From: Treponema sp.
GTDB taxonomy: Bacteria > Spirochaetota > Spirochaetia > Treponematales > Breznakiellaceae
DNA length: 8,813 nucleotides
Reading direction: 5' to 3'
NCBI GenBank assembly: GCA_031254385.1
Contig: JAIRUO010000109.1
Location: 1 to 8,813 of the forward strand
Shown here: in pieces, positions 1 through 6,175 of the stretch
Numbering within the stretch: position 1 is the stretch's first letter
Layout of the letters: every line of letters begins with the position of its first letter
Program-made: the position numbers and the translations under genes
The notes under the pieces: generated by a model
What the model was told of the DNA's origin: nothing
Database searches by the model: none
The model's input: the letters and a program-made list of their open reading frames with translations, nothing else

Positions 1-588
1 GAATTCCTTTGGTATTTGCCTTATCATGAAATGGACGCATGGTGGTATTCCTTTCCCGCAGTCAAGGGGGATCTCCTGTATATGGGAACAGCGGATGCGG
101 ACTATCGGGGTGATATGTATTTGGGTTATTATGCCTATAGCCGTCAAACCGGAAAAATAGTATGGGAACAACAGTACGAAGGCGTATTGTATAGAGGGGA
201 TGATCGGATAGCGTATAACCTTCTCCGCAGGAATGTAGAACTGTTGGACTTTATGGCCCCTACCGTTTGGAATGATTTTGTTATCTTTACCGGGGGCGAC
301 AGGGTTGCCCGTGCCTTTGACGCAAAAACCGGCGTACTTCGATGGGAACAGACCTTTGAATCGCCGATAAGCTCTGCTCCTACAATTGCCTCCGGCAGAG
401 TATATTTTGGCCTCCTTGGGAATGATCTTGTTCCGCCTCAACTGGTCTGCATTTCTGCCAGGGACGGAAAAGTCCAATGGCAAATGGAAACTGAAGGCGC
501 ATTGCTCTCCGCTCCGGTTATTGCCGGAAAGAGGATCATCTTTGGAACCGATAAAAGCGTCTTTTACGTACTTGAACAGGTGTTGTAA
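1..588 (+). CDS. PQQ-like beta-propeller protein, C-terminal part
   Basis: This is the 3' end of a gene whose reading frame is open to the left edge, so the start is outside the window; the first internal candidate (TTG at 16) has no good ribosome-binding site and is probably not the start. The roughly 195 visible residues contain about four repeats of the PQQ-enzyme beta-propeller type. Each has a hydrophobic strand with a glycine (LLYMGTAD, FVIFTGGD, VYFGLLGN, IIFGTDKS) and, where visible, a blade-closing motif of the form A-x-D/S-x-x-T/D-G-K-x-x-W (AYSRQTGKIVWE, AFDAKTGVLRWE, CISARDGKVQWQ). Such propellers usually act as exported or periplasmic scaffolds or sugar/quinone-enzyme relatives. 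No catalytic residue or export signal is visible here, so no enzyme activity is claimed. The stop lies 15 bp from the stop of the convergent cyclase gene, with no evident terminator hairpin between them. Confidence 0.8.
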   Translation, partial: EFLWYLPYHEMDAWWYSFPAVKGDLLYMGTADADYRGDMYLGYYAYSRQTGKIVWEQQYEGVLYRGDDRIAYNLLRRNVELLDFMAPTVWNDFVIFTGGDRVARAFDAKTGVLRWEQTFESPISSAPTIASGRVYFGLLGNDLVPPQLVCISARDGKVQWQMETEGALLSAPVIAGKRIIFGTDKSVFYVLEQVL

Positions 589-603
589 GGTTTTATACCG
601 AGT

Positions 604-3402
604 CTACTTCGATGTCATATTATAAACGCCGTCCCAGTTGTCTTCTGGCGCTTTATTGACGAATTCAACACTGCGCTCGTAGTACATTTTTGCGGGGACA
701 TCGTCAGTCTTGATAGACAGGGCTTCCTTGAAACCGTCAGCCGCTTGTTTCCAGTTTCTTCTTTCAAAATGATCCAGCGCCTCATGAAAAACTTCTACCA
801 GTTTCTTTTGATCCGGTACGGCGTGTTCGGCAATATCTACAAGCTCGTGCAGGCGTACTGGCTCATTGATGCCCACAACCCGTACGCGATCAAGTTTGCG
901 CGTAAGCAGAAGGTTGCCGGTTTCGCGTACCGTTGTTTCGGACGCGAGTATTGAAGTACCGTACTGCTTGTTCACGCCTTCAAGGCGGGCGGCAAGGTTT
1001 ACCGCATTGCCCATGATCGTGTAATTCATCTTGTTTTCCGTGCCCATGTTGCCCGCAACCATGTCGCCGGTATTGATGCCAAAGCGGGTAAAGAGCGGAT
1101 AAGGTGATAGTTTCTGTTCCATGACAGTTTTGTTGAGTTCTTCTTCCATCTTTTTCATGGCGATGGCAGAAACACAGGCCCTAAGCGCATGATCGCTTAA
1201 TTCCAGGGGAGCGCCAAAGAAGGCGATGATCGCGTCTCCTTCGTACTTGTCTATAGTCCCCTTTTCGGCAAGTATGACATTGCTCATTGCGCTAAGGTAA
1301 CGGTTAAGAAGGCTTACAAGGGCTTCGGGGTCAAGCTTTTCTGATATTGTAGAAAAACCTCTGACATCGGTAAAGATTGCGGTCATGTGGCGTTTTGTTC
1401 CGCCAAGCTGGAGGCGGGAAGGGTCGGCGATTATTTCTTTTACTACATCGCCAGAAACATATGTGGAAAAAGCGGAACGGATAAAATGTTTTTCCTTTTC
1501 CGATCCGGCGTAGGAAATTATCTCGCGGGTAATTACCGCGGTGAGCATTCCCAAGATCAATTCAGTCGGCCCCAAAAAGATGCCGGCAAAACGAAGCAGC
1601 ATGATAACTGCTGCAACAATAAGCAGTGTTACGCCAATGCCCGCCGTAAAACGTGGAACCGGAGTAAGACGGGAACTGGCAAGGAAAAACAGCGGTATAA
1701 TGATCAGTATTAATAGGGCATTCAGCCAGGTGTTAAGGGGTACAATAAAAGATTCTGAAAGGATAGTATCAAGCACAACCCCGTGCGTCCCGACATTGAC
1801 ATATTTGCCATAGAAAGGATTTGCGCCGTAGTCCGTGGTTCCCGTATCAACCCTGCCTATAATGCAGAATTTATCGCGGAGCATTGACTCATTATATGCG
1901 TTAAGATCATGCCAGCGCTTTAGGTCTGCTTCAAGGGCGTCTATTAGCAGCACTATATATTCAGCTACTTCTTTTATCAGGGTGGCGTTTTGGGGGTATT
2001 GGGCGCTTAAAGTTCCGGCCAGGGTCTGTATTCTGGTTGCCGGGTCTGGTTCAAACATCATGGCCAATAGCGCATAACTTTGATTGCGGTATTCAAGATA
2101 AGCGTCAAAGTAATCATCGGCAGTAGAAGGCGACGTTAGCGCAAATTCCATGGCGTAATTTTTTGCCGTGTGAGCGGCAGCAAAATAATCTTCCATAAGA
2201 TTAAGAATATACGGAATTTCCATCAACTCATAATCAAACTGGATAAAATAGTCCACTTGCGCCTTGGCAAGGGCGCGGCTATAACTTTCCAGTTCAGCCT
2301 CTATCTGATCCAGCAGAGAAAAACTCGCAAATGAAATATGATCGTAACTGTCAACGTAATCTGTTTTGGGCCAGTCAAGCAGCATACGGCCTTTGCTATC
2401 CAGCGGAATTACAATGTTGCGAACCTTCGGTTCGATTGCACCACTAGGCAAACGAGCCTGCTTAATTGTCAGCTTGTTTTTTTCCAGCGTTATTTCCGGC
2501 CTGCCCAGATAATCGATTAATGGGGCAAAGGCAAGCTGCAAATACCAGTGATCAAAGACATTTTGCGCAAGATAAATGCGCCTTCTTACCCCGTCTTTAT
2601 CTATTTCTACATTGGTAAAACCCGCACCTTTAGCGACCTGCGCAAATATAGGCAGCGCTGGCAGTATGTCAGCGGCACCCTCTCCCCGATGCGCGTCAGG
2701 AGCGGCTTTCATCGTCGGATAAGAAAAAAGATTTTCGGCAAGCGGACGGCGTGCGGCTTCTTCGCCTTCAAGGGAGAAGCCCCAGAGGTTGAGCGTTGAC
2801 CAGCTTCTTCCAAAAAGAGCCAGCGCCTGAGCCAGATAAAGGTCATTGTCGCGTGCAACACTTTGGGCCCTGGCGTAGAGGTTATCGCGCTCATCTTGTA
2901 TCAGACCAGAAAGGAGCATCCTGTAATAGTCAAGATCGCCTAAGCCAAAGCGCCCGGCACTTAGGGCAGAAAAAATTTCCGCTACAGCCGAATCAATTTC
3001 TGTAAAGCTGTAGTCAAAATCATCGCCAAGCCCCTGATTCAGATACAGGCTGTCTATGCCCTGGGGACCCCTGTCAATATATTCAATATCGAATATGGCC
3101 GCCCTTGTGCCGTATTCTTTAAGCCGCAAAAGGCCATCCGCCGGTATGGATCGTGGCCAGGGATAGACGCCGTTATATGATATTGCATTGTCGTCTACAT
3201 CCAGGAAAACAACGCTGTCTATGCGCTGGCGGTCTTGCCTAAAGCGGAGAAGGAGATCATAGAGCCGGTCTTCCAGGGAGCCAAGCGCACCAGTTAGGTG
3301 TAATAGTGCAAAGGCCACTGAGATCGCAATAGCAGTAAGGTAGTTTTTCCAGTTAGTCAAGTTAATTATCCGGATAAGTAATTGAAACCCCAAATTCAGC
3401 AC
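604..3402 (-). CDS. CHASE2-domain class III adenylate cyclase, membrane-bound
   Basis: Predicted to make cAMP from ATP at the inner membrane in response to an extracytoplasmic signal. Domain order: one N-terminal membrane segment (about residues 21-41), a CHASE2 sensor (about 45-550, ending in the typical LRDKFCIIGRVDT...TDYG...GTHGVVLDTIL), three membrane segments (about 557-630), and a cyclase catalytic domain (about 665-850). The catalytic set is complete: metal ligands D679 (FTDVRGF) and D723 (YEGDAIIAFFG), adenine-selecting K719 and T795, and transition-state N802 and R806 (VNLAARLE). The K/T pair argues for ATP over GTP. A TPR-like helical tail (about 866-920) ends in DNWDGVYNMTSK. At 932 residues it is long for the family because CHASE2 carries helical insertions near 115-190 and 365-505. 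The start is uncertain: GTG at 3402 overlaps the FecR gene by 41 bp, while TTG at 3360 begins one base after the FecR stop; neither has a clear Shine-Dalgarno sequence, suggesting translational coupling. Last gene of the operon. Confidence 0.93.
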   Translation of the reverse strand: MLNLGFQLLIRIINLTNWKNYLTAIAISVAFALLHLTGALGSLEDRLYDLLLRFRQDRQRIDSVVFLDVDDNAISYNGVYPWPRSIPADGLLRLKEYGTRAAIFDIEYIDRGPQGIDSLYLNQGLGDDFDYSFTEIDSAVAEIFSALSAGRFGLGDLDYYRMLLSGLIQDERDNLYARAQSVARDNDLYLAQALALFGRSWSTLNLWGFSLEGEEAARRPLAENLFSYPTMKAAPDAHRGEGAADILPALPIFAQVAKGAGFTNVEIDKDGVRRRIYLAQNVFDHWYLQLAFAPLIDYLGRPEITLEKNKLTIKQARLPSGAIEPKVRNIVIPLDSKGRMLLDWPKTDYVDSYDHISFASFSLLDQIEAELESYSRALAKAQVDYFIQFDYELMEIPYILNLMEDYFAAAHTAKNYAMEFALTSPSTADDYFDAYLEYRNQSYALLAMMFEPDPATRIQTLAGTLSAQYPQNATLIKEVAEYIVLLIDALEADLKRWHDLNAYNESMLRDKFCIIGRVDTGTTDYGANPFYGKYVNVGTHGVVLDTILSESFIVPLNTWLNALLILIIIPLFFLASSRLTPVPRFTAGIGVTLLIVAAVIMLLRFAGIFLGPTELILGMLTAVITREIISYAGSEKEKHFIRSAFSTYVSGDVVKEIIADPSRLQLGGTKRHMTAIFTDVRGFSTISEKLDPEALVSLLNRYLSAMSNVILAEKGTIDKYEGDAIIAFFGAPLELSDHALRACVSAIAMKKMEEELNKTVMEQKLSPYPLFTRFGINTGDMVAGNMGTENKMNYTIMGNAVNLAARLEGVNKQYGTSILASETTVRETGNLLLTRKLDRVRVVGINEPVRLHELVDIAEHAVPDQKKLVEVFHEALDHFERRNWKQAADGFKEALSIKTDDVPAKMYYERSVEFVNKAPEDNWDGVYNMTSK

Positions 3403-4054
3403 CCGAAGACGTGGACTGAGTCTGCGTGTCGGCAGACGGCATACCTATCGGTGCAGAAGGAAGGAGAGCTTCTGCCATGACAAGGACAGGATCAGCCGGT
3501 TGCTTGTCAGTTCCAATAAAACTATAACTTCCTGCGCTTACCATTGTCGAAGGGCCGCTTATAGAACCGATGTAAGCCACCGTGCCTTCGTTTACTGTTA
3601 AATTGAGCGTATCAAACACAAAACTTGTCCCACGCACAGAAGCGGTTGCGCTTGGGCTTTGTACCGAAAAGTCTGCCCTCGTTCCCGCTGGCGGGCTTAC
3701 TTCTACTCTGACTCTCCCTGCTTGCAGATCAACATTGATGGTTTCTGCACCCTGCGAACTTTGTATTTCTGCAAGGGACAGGCGGGTTAGAGCCTGCACG
3801 GTAATCACGGAACTGCCTACCGCGATAACGGCGGTACTCCTAAAGCCGGTTGATACGATAGTATTGGAGGCGATAACATCACCCACTTTTGCCGGGACAA
3901 AAGTGCTTGATCCGGCAAGCTTTAGTTCAACTTCGCCAGTTAGTTCCCGTATTACCCCAGCAGGAGACACGGCTCCGCTAGGAGACGATGTTTGCGCAAA
4001 AGTTACGCATACTGCCATAGTAAATAATAAAACAACCAAAAAAATCTTTTTCAT
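3362..4054 (-). CDS. exported FecR-domain protein
   Basis: A 230-residue protein with a clear signal peptide (MKKIFLVVLLFTMAVCVTFA, cleavage near A20/Q21) and a FecR domain at about residues 54-165. The recognisable run is KVGDVIASNTIVSTG, then a strand-rich segment, then DLQAGRVRVEV and the signature SVRGTSFVFD, ending in NEGTVAYI. FecR domains are periplasmic in FecR of iron-citrate signalling; spirochaete FecR-type proteins often have no sigma factor partner, and none is seen here. The tail (about 185-230) is Ser/Thr/Pro-rich and probably disordered. The start is well supported: a GGAAGGAG ribosome-binding site sits a few bases upstream. It is third in the operon, 21 bp after the beta-barrel gene, and touches the cyclase gene. 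A role in presenting an envelope signal to the CHASE2 sensor is inference from the gene order; a structural or adhesive role is the alternative. Confidence 0.88.
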   Translation of the reverse strand: MKKIFLVVLLFTMAVCVTFAQTSSPSGAVSPAGVIRELTGEVELKLAGSSTFVPAKVGDVIASNTIVSTGFRSTAVIAVGSSVITVQALTRLSLAEIQSSQGAETINVDLQAGRVRVEVSPPAGTRADFSVQSPSATASVRGTSFVFDTLNLTVNEGTVAYIGSISGPSTMVSAGSYSFIGTDKQPADPVLVMAEALLPSAPIGMPSADTQTQSTSSGAEFGVSITYPDN

Positions 4055-4075
4055 AAACTCCTTCCTTATCCTTTT

Positions 4076-5332
4076 TTAATATAACGCTATAACAGCGTTT
4101 AAACCTAAATGCCACTTAAGTTTTTCTTTGGGGCCGGCATTGCCAAGTGCTGGAATAAAGGCCCCGCCTCCAATATTTATCTGCAAATCCGAGAGCGGAC
4201 TCCAGACAAAACGCCCATACAATTCGAGCCCAAGCAAGTAACCATTGTCATCTGTGCTCACCGGGTACATTGTGTAAGTCCCAAGATCGGTACGCATAAA
4301 GTAAGCCATATCAAGGCTCATTCCCATAGATCGGTTAATCCGTGCGGTATAATTAAACGCAAGCATCGAGATAGCGGGTAGTCTCGCTTTTAGTATTATC
4401 CCATAAAATTTGCCCGTAACTGGCCTAAAGTCTCCTATTGTACCGTTAGTATTCCCACTCGCATAACGCCATGTTAGCAAAAGCCTGCTGCTGAATGTTG
4501 TAGGGAGCGTCCAATAAGCACTAAAATCCAGGGCATACGCAATCTTGAAATTATCGGATTCTGCTATTTCAAGGCTGCCGCCAAGTTCAAAAACAAAACT
4601 ATCAACAGGCAGGGTCGCCTTTACTGTCAGATACTGGCTGTGGTATTTCTTGGCCGAGCTTGATAAGTCTATCTGTGCCGTTATCGCCGCCTTGAGGCGC
4701 AGCATATCAGCAATGGACGGGTGCTCCCAATCCAGAGACACAAGCAAACGCTTGGGGGCAAAATAGGTATTGAAAAAATCACCGTCAAGGGCAGCGTTAT
4801 AGATATCGCTGTCCGCATCGGTCATGGTGATATTTGCATTTTTTTTGTATAAAAGGCCAGTATACCACACGCCAACGCCAAAACTCCCGAACATTGAGTA
4901 ATAAGAAAAACGTGCGCCGTCAAGGAGCCCTGTGGTAATTATACCCAGGGGATCGCTATACTCCATGCGCCCCACTCTGATTCCCCACGTGTCAAAGCTG
5001 TAAAAAAAATCTGTGCGCAATAGCTCAGGTATAAAAGAAGGGGTATTGCCATTTATCCCCAGTGTCAGCCCCGCAGACGCATAGAGCTCGCCTGAATCGC
5101 CTATCAAATAAGTGATGCGCGGCCATAAGTCGGCGCGGTACTCAAAACCGTCCTTTATTGAAGCGGCCTCATTGCCTATTCCTAGGTTTTGATTTAGTAA
5201 AAGACCAAAATCTAGCGCAGAACAAAAGAAAATGGAAAAATGAAAAATGAAAAAAGCAAGGAACAATTTGAAATGAGAAGTGAGGAATGAGGAATGAGGA
5301 ATGAGGAAAGTTAAGAGAGCTTGTTTTTTCAT
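4076..5332 (-). CDS. probable outer-membrane beta-barrel protein
   Basis: I do not recognise a named family. The 418-residue protein has an N-terminal hydrophobic export signal and then almost entirely alternating amphipathic strands rich in aromatic residues and glycine, such as GELYASAGLTLGING, TWGIRVGRMEY and FVFELGGSLEI. It ends in an aromatic residue (LGLNAVIALY), as barrel proteins recognised by BamA commonly do. This fits a spirochaete outer-membrane barrel; porin or adhesin function cannot be chosen from sequence. The signal peptide is odd: about 39 residues (cleavage near CSA/L), with IPHSSFLTSHF and FFIFHFSIFF encoded by 7-bp repeats, where about 22 residues would be normal. The start ATG overlaps the stop of the preceding gene (ATGA) and has an AGGAAG ribosome-binding site about 7 bases upstream, so translation is probably coupled. 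Confidence 0.78.
   Translation of the reverse strand: MKKQALLTFLIPHSSFLTSHFKLFLAFFIFHFSIFFCSALDFGLLLNQNLGIGNEAASIKDGFEYRADLWPRITYLIGDSGELYASAGLTLGINGNTPSFIPELLRTDFFYSFDTWGIRVGRMEYSDPLGIITTGLLDGARFSYYSMFGSFGVGVWYTGLLYKKNANITMTDADSDIYNAALDGDFFNTYFAPKRLLVSLDWEHPSIADMLRLKAAITAQIDLSSSAKKYHSQYLTVKATLPVDSFVFELGGSLEIAESDNFKIAYALDFSAYWTLPTTFSSRLLLTWRYASGNTNGTIGDFRPVTGKFYGIILKARLPAISMLAFNYTARINRSMGMSLDMAYFMRTDLGTYTMYPVSTDDNGYLLGLELYGRFVWSPLSDLQINIGGGAFIPALGNAGPKEKLKWHLGLNAVIALY
5230..5313 (-). repeat. heptanucleotide array in the barrel-protein signal peptide
   Basis: Twelve consecutive 7-bp units can be laid out without a gap. Read on the + strand they run from AAATGGA and AAAATGA forms into AATGAGG forms. 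The best-preserved part is four exact tandem copies of TGAGGAA at 5281-5308. On the coding strand they read as CCTCATT-type units and encode most of the hydrophobic core of the signal peptide. Because 7 is not a multiple of 3, gain or loss of one unit would shift the reading frame, while three units add or remove seven residues. Confidence 0.88.
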
Positions 5333-5841
5333 TCTAATACTTCCTGCATGGAAAGCATCCTGCTTGTTATAAAAAGCAACATTGCGCCTGATACGTTCAT
5401 GGCAGGATCTATCCTTCCCTGGAGTATGTTGTTATACGCAAGTTCGCGGTAGGCGTAATGCGGGCTTTTGGTGAGCGAATACATTAAGCCGCCGGAAATG
5501 CCAAAAGATTGCATCAAAAGCAGGGAAATGCCGTCCAGCCTTGCTACATCATTCGCAGCGACATTCTTTGGCAGCCAGTTCCGTTCTGCCGCATAACGGA
5601 AGGCCTCGTCCATGTCATAGGTTACCATAGTGTCGGACGCTTCCAGCAAGAACCGTGCCGCCTGCGCATAGGTGATGGCGTCTGTTCCAAGCAAGGTTTC
5701 GATTTCCGTTGCTGTGGATTGGGCGAAGCAAAAGAAAAATGAGCAGTGAGCAATGAGCAATGAGCAGAGGAAGACCAATCGTCTCTGCTTTTTGCAATCA
5801 GCTCTTTGTTCTCTGCTCTCTTCTCTCTGTTCTTTGCTCAT
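5329..5841 (-). CDS. small exported protein with SLH-like features, first gene of operon
   Basis: A 170-residue protein of no family I can name with confidence. Residues 1-21 are strongly charged (MSKEQREESREQRADCKKQRR), 22-40 form a hydrophobic signal core (LVFLCSLLIAHCSFFFCFA), and cleavage is likely near A40 or Q41. The mature part is helical. Segments such as ITYAQAARFLLEA, AFRYAAERNWLPKN and YAYRELAYNNILQGRIDPAMNVSGAMLLFITSRML resemble S-layer-homology spacing (helix, xGxL, then P..xx(S/T) and a second helix), but the match is weak. The ATG at 5841 is preceded by AAGGA at about 10 bases. The long hydrophilic stretch before the hydrophobic core is unusual and is built from degenerate 7-bp repeats, so a shorter start cannot be excluded. 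Its stop overlaps the barrel gene start. It leads the four-gene operon and faces the toxin-antitoxin promoter. Confidence 0.75.
   Translation of the reverse strand: MSKEQREESREQRADCKKQRRLVFLCSLLIAHCSFFFCFAQSTATEIETLLGTDAITYAQAARFLLEASDTMVTYDMDEAFRYAAERNWLPKNVAANDVARLDGISLLLMQSFGISGGLMYSLTKSPHYAYRELAYNNILQGRIDPAMNVSGAMLLFITSRMLSMQEVLE
5740..5767 (-). repeat. four TGAGCAR heptads in the signal-peptide codons
   Basis: Four tandem 7-bp units, read on the + strand as TGAGCAG, TGAGCAA, TGAGCAA and TGAGCAG. On the coding strand they encode the CSLLIAHCS part of the signal peptide of the 170-residue exported protein. They differ from the TGAGGAA units of the next gene by one base, so both arrays belong to one heptad family. 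Confidence 0.92.
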
Positions 5842-5848
5842 TGTTCTT
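5747..5848 (-). promoter_or_regulatory. possible start-codon-sequestering hairpin made of inverted heptads
   Basis: The segment 5747-5773 and the reverse complement of roughly 5848-5820 match at about 20 of the first 23 aligned positions plus a further GAAG after a one-base bulge. The longest perfect block is CAATGAGCAA in one arm. In the operon mRNA the AUG at 5841 and its flanks would pair with the signal-peptide codons, with a loop of about 46 bases. This could lower translation of the first gene. The repeat is visible; the regulatory effect is inference. Confidence 0.45.
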
Positions 5849-5856
5849 TTTTCCTT
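5801..5856 (-). repeat. degenerate heptad array over the ribosome-binding site and start codon
   Basis: Eight consecutive 7-bp units are seen on the + strand: GCTCTTT, GTTCTCT, GCTCTCT, TCTCTCT, GTTCTTT, GCTCATT, GTTCTTT and TTTCCTT. On the coding strand they are purine-rich and provide the AAGGAAA ribosome-binding site, the ATG at 5841 and the first charged codons of the 170-residue gene. The orientation is opposite to the 5740-5767 array, so the two arrays form an imperfect inverted repeat. Confidence 0.75.
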
Positions 5857-5869
5857 TTCATGCTATATT
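5841..5869 (+). promoter_or_regulatory. predicted promoter of the toxin-antitoxin pair, possibly leaderless
   Basis: A TTGTTC -35 candidate (5841-5846, only three consensus matches) is followed after 17 bp by an extended -10, TGC then TATATT at 5864-5869. Six to seven bases past the -10 falls on or next to the antitoxin ATG at 5876. No purine-rich ribosome-binding site exists between promoter and ATG, which agrees with a leaderless mRNA. TCATG (5858-5862) and CATGA (5875-5879) form a short inverted repeat flanking the -10, a possible operator, but this is weak. Confidence 0.5.
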
Positions 5870-5890
5870 TAACCCATGAGCATTACACAA
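5862..5890 (-). promoter_or_regulatory. predicted promoter of the four-gene cyclase operon
   Basis: On the - strand TTGTGT (5890-5885) is followed by a 17-bp spacer and TATAGC (5867-5862), giving a transcription start near 5855 just before the AAGGA ribosome-binding site. Its -10 overlaps the -10 of the divergent toxin-antitoxin promoter, and its -35 lies inside the antitoxin coding sequence. Prediction by motif only. Confidence 0.4.
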
Positions 5891-6172
5891 ACTGTAGAAA
5901 TTCCGGCCAGCCATAGGTTGACTATCGATGTTCCCCGTGAGGTACCGGAGGGAAGAACTATTCTTACCTTTACCCCTGCGCATCAGGTGGAGGAATGTCC
6001 TATCTGTGCTGCGCACCGCGACCCCGTAACCGGGAACCCGCGCTACAATGCCGAGACTGTCGCCGCCATCGAGGAAGGTATTGCTATATCGAACGGTGAA
6101 ATTCCCGCAAAATGGTATACTTCCTCTGACGAGATGTGGGAAGACCTTATGAAGGAAGACCCTGACGACTAG
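5876..6172 (+). CDS. type II antitoxin of the YafQ pair
   Basis: A 98-residue acidic protein placed directly before the toxin gene (3 bp gap). Residues 1-34 (TVEIPASHRLTIDVPREVPEG and TILTFTP) look like the beta-rich swapped-hairpin N-terminus of AbrB-type DNA-binding antitoxins, rather than the ribbon-helix-helix of DinJ, the usual YafQ partner. A CPIC...H segment follows at about 41-46, and the C-terminal part (about residues 55-98: AETVAAIEEGIAISNGE, SSDEMWEDLMKEDPDD) is helical and acidic, as expected of a toxin-neutralising tail. It should bind and inactivate the toxin and probably represses its own promoter. The family is assigned from position and general character, not from a firm domain match. 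There is no visible ribosome-binding site before the ATG, so the start may be used on a leaderless transcript. Confidence 0.78.
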   Translation: MSITQTVEIPASHRLTIDVPREVPEGRTILTFTPAHQVEECPICAAHRDPVTGNPRYNAETVAAIEEGIAISNGEIPAKWYTSSDEMWEDLMKEDPDD

Positions 6173-6175
6173 CCA

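Noticed and set aside
1..6. EcoRI site GAATTC at the very first base
   Set aside because: It may be a cloning or fragment boundary or chance; it carries no biological information about the locus.
3582..4079. 165-residue open frame on the + strand opposite the FecR gene
   Set aside because: No start signal; the - strand frame has a signal peptide, FecR motif and strong ribosome-binding site.
5838..5861. Seven-codon leader peptide MKRKKEQ overlapping the start of the 170-residue gene
   Set aside because: It has no ribosome-binding site, and the predicted transcription start lies inside it.
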